Positions 7,652 to 16,271 of a DNA stretch of 64,000 nt are shown here, piece by piece. The stretch lies in NCBI GenBank assembly GCA_964540905.1, contig CAZIOS010000014.1, forward strand, positions 1 through 64,000, written 5' to 3'. The translations under genes were made by a program, and so were the position numbers. Position 1 is the stretch's first letter; each line of letters begins with the position of its first letter. Source of the DNA: VAYN01 sp964540905. Its GTDB lineage: Bacteria > Actinomycetota > Thermoleophilia > Solirubrobacterales > 70-9. The notes beneath the pieces are model-generated. The model was not told the DNA's origin. It was given only the letters and a program-made list of their open reading frames with translations, and ran no database searches.

Positions 7652-10276
7652 CTAGCCGAGCTCCCGCTCGATCGCGGCACGGGCGGCGCCCAGCGCCTCG
7701 TCGAGCTTGGCCGGGTCGCGGCCGCCGGCCTGGGCCATGTCGTCGCGGCCGCCGCCGCCGCCGCCGACCACCGCGGCCGCCTCGCGGACCAGCGCCGCCG
7801 CCGAGAGGCCGCGCCCGACCGCCCCCTCCGAGACCAGCGAGACCAGCGCCACCTTGTCGCCGTCGCCGGCGCCGAGGACCAGCGCGGTGGCGCCGTCGAG
7901 CATCGACTGCACCCGGTTGGCGACCTCGAGCAGCTGCTTCTGGTCGGCCAGCTCGGAGGCCGCGACCAGGACCTTGACCTCGCCCGACGCGGTCGCCGCG
8001 GCGGCCAGTCGCTTCGCCTCCTCGCCGAGCAGCTGGCGCTGCGCCTGCTCGGCGCCGGCGCCGGCCTCGCGCAGGCGCTCGGCGGCGCGGCGGGCCCCGG
8101 CGAGCGGGTCCTGCGGGGTGCCGAGCAGCTCGCCGGCCTCGCGCAGCTGGGCCTCGCGCCGGCGGAACCAGTCGATCGCGGCGGGGCCGGTGATCGCCTC
8201 GACCCGGCGCACGTTGGCGGCGCTGGAGCCCTCGGAGGCGATCTTGAAGATGCCGACCTCGGCGGTGTTGGCGACGTGGGTGCCGCCGCAGAGCTCGCGC
8301 GAGACGCCGTCGACCTCGACCACCCGCACCCACTCGCCGTATTTCTCCCCGAACAGGGCCATCGCGCCGAGCTTCTCGGCCTCGGCCCGCTCCATCTCCA
8401 GCCAGCGCACCGGCCGGCTCGCCTTGACCCACTCGTTGACGCGATCCTCGACCTCGCCCAGCTCCTCGGGGCTGAGCCCCTGGCCGTGGGTGAAGTCGAA
8501 GCGCAGCTTGTCGGGGCGCACCGCCGAGCCGGCCTGGCGCACGTGGGTGCCGAGCCGCTCGCGCAGCGCCGCGTGCAGGAGGTGGGTCGCGGTGTGGTTG
8601 CGCATCGTCGCGTGGCGCGTCTCACGGTCTACTTCAGCCTCGATTGCGACTCCCGGCTCGATCGCCGTGCCGGTCGGCTCGATCGCCAGCGCCTGGTCGT
8701 CCCCGAGGCGGTAGACGTCGACCACCCGCGCCTCCTCGCCGCCCCAGCGCAGCACCCCGGAGTCGGCGACCTGGCCGCCGCCCTCGGCGTAGAAGGGGCT
8801 CTGCTCGAGCTTGACCAGGGCGTGGCCGTCGTCGGCCTCGACGGCGGCGAGGCCGGTGCTCGCGCGCAGCGTCTCGTAGCCAACGAAGCGGGTCGGCGGC
8901 GCCGCCGCGGCGAAGGCGACCACCCGCTCGTGCGTGTCCTCGGAGCCGTGGGCGGTGGCGGCGCCGCTGCGGGCGCGCTGGCGCTGCTCCTCCATCAGCT
9001 CCTCGAAGCCGTCGTCGTCGACCGCCAGGCCCTGCTCGGCCAGCAGCTCCCTGGTCAGGTCGTAGGGGAAGCCGTAGGTGTCGTGCAGCTTGAAGGCAGC
9101 GGCGGCGTCGATCCAGGAGGTCTGCGACTCCTGCGCCGCGGCGATCAACCGCTCCAGCAGCTCGGTGCCGCGCTCGAGGGTGCGGCCGAAGCTCTCCTCC
9201 TCGTCGCCGACCCAGCGGGCGATCGTCTCGCGCTCGGCGACCAGCTCCGGATAGGCGCTCCCCATGAGCTCGATCGTGCGCTCGGCGAAGCGGCCGAGCC
9301 AGGGCGCTTCGAGGCCGAGCGTGCGCCCCTGCTGGATCGCCCGCCGCATGATCCGCCGCAGGATGTAGCCGCGGTCCTCGTTGGAGGGGACGACGCCGTC
9401 GGCGAGCAGGAAGGCGGCGCCGCGCGAGTGGTCGGCGACGATCCGCATCGCCCGGGTGACCGCGCCGCCCTCGTCGTAGCGGCGGCCGGAGAGCTCCTCG
9501 GCGAGGTCGACCAGCGGCCGCACGTGGTCAGTCTCGAAGACCGAAGGCACGTCCTGGAGGATCGCCGCCATCCGGTCCAGGCCCATGCCGGTGTCGATGT
9601 TGCGCATCGGCAGCTCGGCGAGGCTGCCGTCGGCGCCGAGGTCGTAGCTCATGAAGACGTGGTTCCAGAACTCGAGGAAGCGGTCGCTGTCGTCGCCGGG
9701 GCGCTCGCCCTCGGCGCCGAACTCGGGACCGCGGTCGAGGTAGAGCTCCGAGCAGGGGCCGCAGGGACCGCTCGGCCCGGCCTGCCAGAAGTTGTCCTCG
9801 CGCCCGAGCTGGACGATCCGCTCGTCGGGGACCCCAATGCCGCCCCAGAGCGCGATCGCCTCCTCGTCGGGGCCGAGCCCGAGCTCCTCGTCGCCGCCGA
9901 AGACGGTGACCCAGATCCGCTCCGGGTCCATCCCGAAGCCCTGGGTCGAGAGCTCCCAGCCCCAGGGGATCGACTCCGCCTTGAAGTAGTCGCCGAAGCT
10001 CCAGTTGCCGAGCATCTCGAAGAAGGTGAGGTGGCGGGCGGTGTTGCCGACCTCCTCGATGTCGGTGGTGCGGAAGCATTTCTGGACGTCGGTGAGGCGC
10101 GGCGCCGGCGGCCGCTCCCGCCCGAGGAAGTAGGGCTTGAACGGCTGCATGCCGGCGGTGGTCAGCAGCACCGAGGGGTCGAGCACCGGCGGCACCAGCG
10201 AGGCCGAGGGCACCACCCTGTGGCCGCGCTGCTCGAAGAAGGACAGGTAGGTGGCGCGGATCTCCTCGGCCTTCAT
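7652..10276 (-). CDS. alaS: Alanyl-tRNA synthetase
   Basis: Charges tRNA-Ala and edits mischarged Ser/Gly. The 874 residues give full length. The class II catalytic core starts at the N-terminus (RATYLSFFEQRGH, TTAGMQPFKPYFLG, FRTTDIEEVGNTARH). The editing domain has the zinc motif HTATHLLHAALRERLG and the downstream CGGTHV. The C-Ala domain ends with GGGGGGRDDMAQAGG, which contacts tRNA. Transcription probably begins in the 54-bp gap after mnmA and continues into ruvX and mltG. I looked for a T-box leader upstream and saw none. Confidence 0.96.
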   Translation of the reverse strand: MKAEEIRATYLSFFEQRGHRVVPSASLVPPVLDPSVLLTTAGMQPFKPYFLGRERPPAPRLTDVQKCFRTTDIEEVGNTARHLTFFEMLGNWSFGDYFKAESIPWGWELSTQGFGMDPERIWVTVFGGDEELGLGPDEEAIALWGGIGVPDERIVQLGREDNFWQAGPSGPCGPCSELYLDRGPEFGAEGERPGDDSDRFLEFWNHVFMSYDLGADGSLAELPMRNIDTGMGLDRMAAILQDVPSVFETDHVRPLVDLAEELSGRRYDEGGAVTRAMRIVADHSRGAAFLLADGVVPSNEDRGYILRRIMRRAIQQGRTLGLEAPWLGRFAERTIELMGSAYPELVAERETIARWVGDEEESFGRTLERGTELLERLIAAAQESQTSWIDAAAAFKLHDTYGFPYDLTRELLAEQGLAVDDDGFEELMEEQRQRARSGAATAHGSEDTHERVVAFAAAAPPTRFVGYETLRASTGLAAVEADDGHALVKLEQSPFYAEGGGQVADSGVLRWGGEEARVVDVYRLGDDQALAIEPTGTAIEPGVAIEAEVDRETRHATMRNHTATHLLHAALRERLGTHVRQAGSAVRPDKLRFDFTHGQGLSPEELGEVEDRVNEWVKASRPVRWLEMERAEAEKLGAMALFGEKYGEWVRVVEVDGVSRELCGGTHVANTAEVGIFKIASEGSSAANVRRVEAITGPAAIDWFRRREAQLREAGELLGTPQDPLAGARRAAERLREAGAGAEQAQRQLLGEEAKRLAAAATASGEVKVLVAASELADQKQLLEVANRVQSMLDGATALVLGAGDGDKVALVSLVSEGAVGRGLSAAALVREAAAVVGGGGGGRDDMAQAGGRDPAKLDEALGAARAAIERELG

Positions 10277-10330
10277 GTGAGCAAGCCTAAATATTTGCGA
10301 GGGGGAATGAGTGCGCGGTACGGCGGCCGC

Positions 10331-11785
10331 TCAGGCCGCGGCGACGATGGTGCCGTGGCCGACGACCGTCTCGCCCTCCAGCAGGACCGCGGTCTGGCCC
10401 GGCGAGGCGCCCGTGAACTCCTCCCCCAGCTCCAGCTCCAGCTCCAGCGCCGGGTGGCGGCCGGCGCCGGCGGCGCCGATCGAGGCCGGCAGGGCGCGCG
10501 AGTGGTAGCGCAGGCGGACCCCGTCGACGCGGGCGCCGTCGCGGTGCAGGACGGCGTCGCGGATGCTGACGTGGCGGGTTTCGACCTCGGCCCGGGTGCC
10601 GACCGTGACCGTGTTGGCGGCGGCGTCGGTGGCGAGCACGTAGAGCGGCTCGGGGGCGGAGACGCCGATCCCGCGGCGCTGGCCGACGGTGAAGTTGTGG
10701 TGGCCGCGGTGGCGGCCGACGGTGCGGCCGGCGCGGTCGAGGACGGCGCCCTCGCGGTCGCCGAGGCCGCCGTGGCGGCGCAGGAAGCCGCGCTTGCCCT
10801 GGCCGGCGAGGAAGCAGAGGTCCTGGCTCTCGGCCTTGCGGGCGACCGGCAGCTCGTGGCGGGCGGCGATCTCCCGCACCTCGGCCTTGGTCAGCTCGGT
10901 CAGCGGGAAGCCGAGGCGGCCGAGCAGCTGCGGCGGCAGCGCCGCCAGCATGTAGCTCTGGTCCTTGGCGGCGTCGGCGGCGGCGGCGAGCAGCAGCCCG
11001 TCGGCGTCCTCGACGATGCGGGCGTAGTGGCCGGTGACGAGGCGGCCGGCGCCGAGCCGCTCGGCGAGGTCGACCATCGCCGCGATCCGCACCTCGCCGT
11101 TGCAGAGGACGCAGGGGTTGGGGGTGCGCCCGGCGGCGTAGCCGGCGACGAAGCGAGCGACGACGCGGCGGCGGAATTCCTGCTCGAGGTCGAGCGTGAA
11201 GTGCGGGATGCCGAGCGAGTGGGCGAGGCCGCGGGCGCCCAGCACCGCCTCCGGGGAGCAGCAGGCCTTGGCGCCGTCGGTCTCGGGGTCGGCCCAGAGC
11301 TTGACCGTGACCGCGACCACGTCGGCGCCGCGCTCGCGTTCGAGCAGCGCCGCGACGGCGCTGTCGACGCCGCCGGACATCGCGACCGCGACCCGCTCGC
11401 CGACGGCGGGCGCAAGTGGCTGGGAAGAGGCGGCGGCGACCGAGAGGGCGCGGTGCAGGGCGTCGGTCGCGAGCACCGCCGCGTGGCGCTTGGCCGGGGT
11501 GAGGCCGCCGATCGCGGCGTCGACGTCGTCGGTGCTCAATCCGGCCGCGTCGAGCACCGGCGCGCCCTCGACGATCTCCGCCACCGCTGCCGTCGCCGCC
11601 CGGGTCGAGCCGCAGCCCTCGGCGTCGAAGCTGACGGCGGCGACACGGCCGTCCTCGATCGCCAGCGAGACCCGCGAGAGATCGCCACAGCCGGCGCCGC
11701 CGGCGGCGCCGGTGAAAGCCCCCGCCGGTGCCGGCCCGCGCCGGGTCTCGTCGGCGATGTAGTGCTCGAACAGCTCGCGCGTCAT
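10331..11785 (-). CDS. mnmA: tRNA 2-thiouridylase MnmA with N-terminal IscU/NifU-like domain
   Basis: Residues from about 130 to 484 are MnmA, which thiolates U34 of Lys/Glu/Gln tRNAs: PP-loop AMSGGVDSA, NPCVLCNGEVR with the first active-site Cys, GHYARI, and AESQDLCFLAG with the second Cys. Residues 1 to about 115 resemble the Fe-S scaffold IscU/NifU-N: GAGCGDLSRVSL (Cys33), FDAEGCGSTRA (Cys58) and AKRHAAVLATDAL. In that last motif the third cluster Cys expected after His101 is Ala. The fused domain may relay sulfur or hold a modified cluster; that is inference. The frame is open throughout, with no second start at the join, so the fusion looks genuine. Confidence 0.9.
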   Translation of the reverse strand: MTRELFEHYIADETRRGPAPAGAFTGAAGGAGCGDLSRVSLAIEDGRVAAVSFDAEGCGSTRAATAAVAEIVEGAPVLDAAGLSTDDVDAAIGGLTPAKRHAAVLATDALHRALSVAAASSQPLAPAVGERVAVAMSGGVDSAVAALLERERGADVVAVTVKLWADPETDGAKACCSPEAVLGARGLAHSLGIPHFTLDLEQEFRRRVVARFVAGYAAGRTPNPCVLCNGEVRIAAMVDLAERLGAGRLVTGHYARIVEDADGLLLAAAADAAKDQSYMLAALPPQLLGRLGFPLTELTKAEVREIAARHELPVARKAESQDLCFLAGQGKRGFLRRHGGLGDREGAVLDRAGRTVGRHRGHHNFTVGQRRGIGVSAPEPLYVLATDAAANTVTVGTRAEVETRHVSIRDAVLHRDGARVDGVRLRYHSRALPASIGAAGAGRHPALELELELGEEFTGASPGQTAVLLEGETVVGHGTIVAAA

Positions 11786-12264
11786 ACGGAGGAGGGTAGC
11801 CGGGCGCAGGGCGCCCTCTCGCTATGCCGGGATTTTCGCCGGCCCACAGGAGGACTGACGTAGAGGGATTCCTATTCCCATTTATCTCCTGTAGGCCTGG
11901 CGAGGGAGGGCGCGAGGCGGATGGCGAGCGCCGGACCAAGCGAGGCAAGGACGCAGGGAGCCCGAATAGCAGCGCTATCGGGCGACCGAGGACACAGCCT
12001 CGCGCAGTGTCCGCCGCCGCCAGCCGCCCGCCCCGCCCGACCGAGCCAGGCCAGCCAAAAGAGGCTCCAGCCCGCCGTTGCCGCCTCTGGCTTTGATCCC
12101 TTCAAGTGAAGGTGGGTGCCTGCTCCCGGCCCCAAGGGGACGGATGACTTCGGCTCCCGCGCCGTTTGTGTTGGGTCAAACGGTGAGACGGCTCTCGCAC
12201 GGGCTCGAGCCTCGCCGCAACGGTAGCACCGCGGGCGCCGCCGCAGCCCCGGCCCGGGCCGGGC
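11786..12264. other. Non-coding interval between mnmA and the aspS-side genes
   Basis: No convincing protein fits here: the open frames on both strands are arginine/proline-rich with no family resemblance. Contents that can be named are a GGGATTTTCGCCG motif at 11829-11841 shared with the inverted repeat near 59220, a 7-bp inverted repeat (11846-11852 with 11886-11892), the structured-RNA candidate at 11894-12095, and a small palindrome CCTTCAAGTGAAGG at 12099-12112. The mnmA promoter should lie in the left part and the aspS-side transcript should end in the right part. Confidence 0.6.
11894..12095 (+). ncRNA. Candidate structured non-coding RNA
   Basis: A nested series of helices can be drawn by eye. 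A closing helix pairs GGCCTGGC 11894-11901 with 12045-12052. Inside it GGCGGA 11916-11921 pairs with 12010-12015, then GAGGC 11942-11946 pairs with 11997-12001. The tip is a hairpin: 11960-11964 with 11979-11983 and 11966-11970 with 11974-11978, with a 3-base loop. The strands between GAGGC and the tip are purine-rich with two similar runs (AAGGACGCAG, GAGGACACAG). After the closing helix comes a terminator-like stem, AGAGGC/GCCTCT (about 12059-12087). The plus strand is favoured by that order, but the minus strand is possible. I cannot match it to a named RNA family. Confidence 0.45.
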
Positions 12265-12561
12265 TCAGAACTCGTCCGTGTCGAGGTTGGAGAGGTGCAT
12301 CTCCGCCTCGCTCCAGCGGTCCGGCGGCACCCGCAGGGAGATGTCGCCGTGGCCGAAGCGGTCGAGCGGCCAGTCGGCGGTGAGAGCCGCCTCGATCCCG
12401 GCCTCGACCAGCGCCTGGTGCCAGGCCCGCGCCGTGCGCAGGTCGGCGAAGTCGCGCACCACCTCCCAGCGGTCGTAGCTGGGGTCGTCGACGTGGACCG
12501 GCGTCTGGCCGGGTCCGGGAGCCGGGCGCCACGAGCGTGGAAGCCAGTCCCGGAGGCCCAT
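12265..12561 (-). CDS. Small DUF2007-like protein
   Basis: A 98-residue protein beginning two bases below the aspS stop. The core (WEVVRDFADLRTARAW, HQALVEAGIEAALTADW) resembles the short putative signal-transducing proteins of the DUF2007 type, in which a half-ferredoxin-like fold contains a conserved 'aG-I' strand. The C-terminal part (DISLRVPPDRWSEAEMHLSNLD) fits the second half. There are no membrane segments or signal peptide. It is the final gene of the hisS-aspS run. The function is unknown; family assignment is by eye only. Confidence 0.6.
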   Translation of the reverse strand: MGLRDWLPRSWRPAPGPGQTPVHVDDPSYDRWEVVRDFADLRTARAWHQALVEAGIEAALTADWPLDRFGHGDISLRVPPDRWSEAEMHLSNLDTDEF

Positions 12562-12562
12562 C

Positions 12563-14362
12563 TCAGTGCCCGGCCAACCCCGGCTTGTGGACGGCGATCC
12601 CGAGCTCGCGCAGCTGCAGATCCTCGACCGGCGCCGGCGCCCCGGTCAGCAGGTCGAAGCCGGAGGCGGTCTTGGGGAAGGCGATTACGTCGCGGATCGT
12701 CTCGGCGCCGCAGAGGCGCTGGACGATGCGGTCGACGCCGTAGGCGATGCCGCCGTGCGGCGGCGCCCCGTAGCGCAGCGCCTCGAGCAGGAAGCCGAAG
12801 CGGGCCGCGGCGGTCTCGGCGTCGATCCCGAGCGCGGCGAAGACCTGCTGCTGGACCTCGGCCCGGTTGATGCGGATCGAGCCGCCGCCCAGCTCCTGGC
12901 CGTTCCAGACGACGTCGTAGGCCTGGGCCCGCGCCGCCCCCGGGTTCTCGGGGTCGAACTCGCCGCTCGGCGCCGTGAACGGATGGTGCAGCGCGTCCCA
13001 GCGGCGCTCGCCGGCGTTCCACTCCATCAGCGGCCAGTCGACGACCCAGAGCAGCCTGTGGTCGTTCTCGTCGATCAGGCCGAAGCGCTCGGCGAGGTCG
13101 ATCCGCATCTGGCCGAGCACGGCGTCGGTGACCGGGCGCCCGTCGGCGACCAGCAGCAGCAGGTCGCCCTGCTCGGCGCCGAGGCGGCGGTTGAGCTCAG
13201 CCAGCTCGGCCGGGCTGAGGAACTTGGCGGTCGGCGAGCGCCAGCCCTCGCCCTCGCGGAAGGCCCAGACCAGGCCCTTGGCGCCGAGCTCCTGGGCGCG
13301 CGAGATCAGGCCGTCGAGCTCGGAGCGCGGCAGCTCGCGGCGGCCGGCGTTGAGGCCGCGGATCGAGCCGCCGCTCTCGAGTACCGAGCGGAAGACCTTG
13401 AACTCGGTCTCCCCCAGCGCCTCCCCGAGGTCGACCAGCTCGAGGCCGAAGCGCAGGTCGGGCCGGTCGGTGCCGAAGCGGTCCATCGCCTCGTCGTAGC
13501 CCATCCGCTGCATCGGCAACTCGATCTCGGGGCCGCCGACCCGCTCGAAGACGTGCGCCAGCAGCCGTTCGTTGACGGCGATCACGTCCTCGCCGTCGAC
13601 GAACGACATCTCGACGTCGAGCTGGGTGAACTCAGGCTGGCGGTCGGCCCGCGTCGCCTCGTCGCGGAAGCAGCGCGCCACCTGGTAGTAGCGCTCGATC
13701 CCGGCCACCATCAGCAGCTGCTTGAACAGCTGCGGCGACTGCGGCAGCGCGTAGAAGGAGCCGGCCTGGAGGCGGCTGGGGACGAGGAAGTCGCGGGCGC
13801 CCTCCGGCGTCGAGCGGGTCAGCACCGGCGTCTCGACGTCGACGAAGCCCTCGCCGTCGAGGAACTCGCGCATCGCCGCGACCACGCGGTGGCGCAGCAT
13901 CAGCGCCTCGCGCATCTGCTCGCGGCGCAGGTCGAGATAGCGGTAGCGCAGCCGCGCGTCCTCGCCGACCTCGCCGGAGAAGCCCTCGACCTGGAACGGC
14001 GGCGTCTCGGCGTCGGCCAGCAACTCGGCGGCGGTCACCTTCAGCTCGACCTCGCCGGTCGGCAGCTCCGGGTTGACGGTCTCCTCCGAGCGCCGCACCA
14101 CGGTCCCGGCCGCGCTCAGCACGTCCTCGGCCCGCAGCTTGTGGGCCAGCTCGATTAGCTGGGCGCCCGAGGTGTCGGGATTGAAGACGAGCTGGACGAT
14201 CCCGGTGCGGTCGCGGAGGTCGATGAAGATCAGGCCGCCGTGGTCGCGGCGGCGGTGGACCCAGCCGGCGACCCGCACCTCGGCGTCGACCCGGTCGCCC
14301 AGCACCTGCCCGCACCAGCTGTCGCGGTAGCCGTTCGGGCGCAGCGACGGCGCCTCGCTCAT
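12563..14362 (-). CDS. aspS: Aspartyl-tRNA synthetase (bacterial type)
   Basis: Class II synthetase charging tRNA-Asp. The start at ATG 14362 overlaps the hisS stop (ATGA) and gives 599 residues, the bacterial length; longer readings run antisense into hisS. It has the N-terminal anticodon OB-fold (VRVAGWVHRRRDHGGLIFIDLRD, split here for reading), the catalytic motifs FVDVETPVLTRSTPEGARDF, FRDEATRADRQPEFTQLD and GGIAYGVDRIVQRL, and the bacterial GAD insertion between motifs 2 and 3. Whether it is discriminating or also charges tRNA-Asn depends on residues I cannot score reliably. Confidence 0.95.
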   Translation of the reverse strand: MSEAPSLRPNGYRDSWCGQVLGDRVDAEVRVAGWVHRRRDHGGLIFIDLRDRTGIVQLVFNPDTSGAQLIELAHKLRAEDVLSAAGTVVRRSEETVNPELPTGEVELKVTAAELLADAETPPFQVEGFSGEVGEDARLRYRYLDLRREQMREALMLRHRVVAAMREFLDGEGFVDVETPVLTRSTPEGARDFLVPSRLQAGSFYALPQSPQLFKQLLMVAGIERYYQVARCFRDEATRADRQPEFTQLDVEMSFVDGEDVIAVNERLLAHVFERVGGPEIELPMQRMGYDEAMDRFGTDRPDLRFGLELVDLGEALGETEFKVFRSVLESGGSIRGLNAGRRELPRSELDGLISRAQELGAKGLVWAFREGEGWRSPTAKFLSPAELAELNRRLGAEQGDLLLLVADGRPVTDAVLGQMRIDLAERFGLIDENDHRLLWVVDWPLMEWNAGERRWDALHHPFTAPSGEFDPENPGAARAQAYDVVWNGQELGGGSIRINRAEVQQQVFAALGIDAETAAARFGFLLEALRYGAPPHGGIAYGVDRIVQRLCGAETIRDVIAFPKTASGFDLLTGAPAPVEDLQLRELGIAVHKPGLAGH

Positions 14363-15603
14363 GCCTCTCCTCCAGTCATCTCGTCGACAAGGTTGGCGGC
14401 GTCGGCGACGCGCTGCTCGCCGCTGCGCATGTCGCGCAGCTGGGCCGAGCCGTCGGCCTCGAGGATGAGGACGCGGCGGGCGCCGATCCGGTCGGCGTGT
14501 TTGAGCTGGCCCTTGAGGCCGCGGCCAGCGAGGTCGGCCTCGGCCGAGAGGCCGGCGTGGCGCAGCTCGGTCACCAGCGCCACCGCCCGCTGCCGCTGGC
14601 CCTCGTCGGCGATCGCGACGAAGGCGTCGCGCCCGGCCGGCTCCTCCTCCTCGCCGAGCGCCAGCAGGATCCGCTCGATCCCGGCCGCCCAGCCAACCGC
14701 CGGCGTCGGCGGCCCGCCGAGCTGCTCGATCAGGCCGTCGTAGCGGCCGCCGCCGCCGATCTCCGACTGCGCCCCGAGCGCCTCGCAGACGAAGGAGAAG
14801 ATCGTCCGCGTGTAGTAGTCGATGCCTCGGACCAGGGTCGGGTCGACGGCGTAGGCGATGCCGGCGGCGTCGAGCAGCTCCCGCACCGCGGCGAAGTGCT
14901 CGGCGTCCTCGCCGGCCAGCGAGTCGACGATCGTCGGTGCGCTCGCCATCACCCAGCGCGTCCCCTCGTGGTCGGAGTCGAAGGCGCGCAGCGGGTTGAG
15001 GTCGATCCGCTCGCGCACGTCCTCGGAGAGCTCGCCCGCATGCGCGTGCAGGTGCGCCTTCAGCTCCTCCAGGTAGGCGCGGCGGGCGTCGAGCGAGCCG
15101 AGGCTGCCGAGTCGCAGCTCCACCCCCGGCACGCCGAGCTCGGCGAGCAGGTCGGAGAGCAGCATGATCGCCTCGGCGTCGGCCAGCGGCGAGTCGGTGC
15201 CGATGCACTCGAGGCCGAGCTGGTGGAACTGGCGGTAGCGCCCGGCCTGGGGGCGCTCGTGACGGAAGAAGGGGCCGAGGTAGGAGAGCTTGACCGGCGG
15301 CGCCAGTTTGTGCATCCCGTGCTCGAGGTAGGCGCGGCAGATCGGCGCCGTCCCCTCCGGCCGCAGGGTGAGGCTGCGCCCGCCCTTGTCCTCGAAGCTG
15401 AACATCTCCTTGCGGACGATGTCGGTCGACTTGCCGACCCCGCGTTCGAACAGCTCGGTGTCCTCGAAGACCGGGGTGGCGATCGGCTCGTAGCCGGCGC
15501 GGGCGAAGATCGCCGCGGCGGTGCGCTCGATCCGGGCCCGGGCCCGGGCCGGCCCGGGCAGCACGTCGAAGGTCCCGCGCGGCGCCTGGTACTTGCTGGC
15601 CAT
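14359..15603 (-). CDS. hisS: Histidyl-tRNA synthetase
   Basis: Class II synthetase for tRNA-His, 414 residues. Motif 1 region is YEPIATPVFEDTELFERGVG. Motif 2 shows LRPEGTAPICRAYLEHG and FRHERPQAGRYRQFHQ. The histidine-specific motifs are LVRGIDYYTRTIFSF and GGGGRYDGLIEQLGG, followed by the C-terminal anticodon-binding domain (VFLVIADEGQRQRA-like region near residue 320). The N-terminus contains a run of Ala-Arg encoded by CCGGGC repeats at 15536-15556, which looks like neutral low-complexity coding sequence. The hisS-aspS pairing is common in bacteria. It begins 23 bp after the metallohydrolase gene. Confidence 0.95.
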   Translation of the reverse strand: MASKYQAPRGTFDVLPGPARARARIERTAAAIFARAGYEPIATPVFEDTELFERGVGKSTDIVRKEMFSFEDKGGRSLTLRPEGTAPICRAYLEHGMHKLAPPVKLSYLGPFFRHERPQAGRYRQFHQLGLECIGTDSPLADAEAIMLLSDLLAELGVPGVELRLGSLGSLDARRAYLEELKAHLHAHAGELSEDVRERIDLNPLRAFDSDHEGTRWVMASAPTIVDSLAGEDAEHFAAVRELLDAAGIAYAVDPTLVRGIDYYTRTIFSFVCEALGAQSEIGGGGRYDGLIEQLGGPPTPAVGWAAGIERILLALGEEEEPAGRDAFVAIADEGQRQRAVALVTELRHAGLSAEADLAGRGLKGQLKHADRIGARRVLILEADGSAQLRDMRSGEQRVADAANLVDEMTGGEA

Positions 15604-15626
15604 GGCGGCGACCCTACCGGCGGCCG

Positions 15627-16271
15627 CTAGGCGGCCAGCGAGACGAGGAAGGGGTTGGAGGCGCGCTCGGCGCCGAGCGTCGTCGTCCCCATGTGGCCGG
15701 GGTAGACGGCGGTCTCGTCGGGGTGGGATTCGAGCAGGCCGGCGATCGAGGCCAGCAGGGTCGGGCCGTCGCCGCCGGGCAGATCGACGCGCCCGACCGA
15801 GCCCTGGAAGAGGACGTCGCCGGAGAAGATCGCGTCCTCGCCGCGGACCGAGTAGGTGACGTGGCCGGGACTGTGGCCGGGGGTGAAGATGACGTCGAGC
15901 TCGAGCCCGGCCAGCTCCAGGGTCTCGCCGCCGGCGACGGTCTCGTCGGCGTCGTAGCTCTCGAACGGACCGAAGCCCTCGTAGGGGACGAAGCTCATGA
16001 TGTCGGCCAGCACCGGCACCTCCAGCCGCGGGCAGTAGACCGGCGCCCCGCTCACCCGCGCCACCGGCGCCACCGCGCCGACGTGGTCGAAGTGGGTGTG
16101 GGTGAGCAGGATCGCCTCGACCTCGGCGCCGATCGCGGCGACGGCGGCGAGGATCCGCTCCGCCTCTTCGCCGGGGTCGACGACGAGGACCCGGTCGGCG
16201 CCCTCGCGGCGCACCAGGAAGCAGTTCTCGGCGATCGGGCCGACGGTCAGCATCTCGACCTCGAGCGCCAT
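15627..16271 (-). CDS. Metallo-beta-lactamase fold hydrolase (glyoxalase II-like)
   Basis: A 214-residue protein of the compact glyoxalase II/YcbL type. Zinc ligands are visible in LLTHTHFDHVGAV (HxHxDH), FTPGHSPGHVTY, FSGDVLFQGSVGRVDLPGG (Asp) and VYPGHMGTTTL. The start was set at ATG 16271, giving MALEVEMLTVGPIAENC, where GPIAENC matches the family N-terminus; the stop of the upstream membrane gene overlaps it (TGATG-type). A longer start 14 codons upstream exists but is less likely. Substrate is unknown; thioesters such as S-lactoylglutathione analogues are possible. Confidence 0.9.
   Translation of the reverse strand: MALEVEMLTVGPIAENCFLVRREGADRVLVVDPGEEAERILAAVAAIGAEVEAILLTHTHFDHVGAVAPVARVSGAPVYCPRLEVPVLADIMSFVPYEGFGPFESYDADETVAGGETLELAGLELDVIFTPGHSPGHVTYSVRGEDAIFSGDVLFQGSVGRVDLPGGDGPTLLASIAGLLESHPDETAVYPGHMGTTTLGAERASNPFLVSLAA

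Noticed and set aside
5755..8625. A 956-residue reading of mltG starting inside alaS
   Set aside because: The N-terminal 450 residues are antisense-frame noise over alaS and ruvX; the GTG at 7251 has a strong ribosome site and the usual coupling to ruvX.
10277..10330. T-box or amino-acid riboswitch before alaS, and likewise before hisS, thrC and the LeuRS-like gene
   Set aside because: The upstream gaps are too short or lack a T-box sequence and antiterminator; only plain promoters or small palindromes were seen.
8276..11863. A 1195-codon open frame on the plus strand across alaS and mnmA
   Set aside because: It is antisense to two clearly recognised genes and encodes a low-complexity Ala/Gly/Arg/Val-rich product with no family features; such frames are expected in very GC-rich DNA.
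12563..15208. An 881-residue reading of aspS beginning inside hisS
   Set aside because: The true start at 14362 gives the normal AspRS N-terminus and an ATGA overlap with hisS.
15536..15563. CCGGGC tandem repeat as a regulatory repeat
   Set aside because: It lies within the hisS coding sequence and encodes an Ala-Arg run; no sign of function beyond coding.
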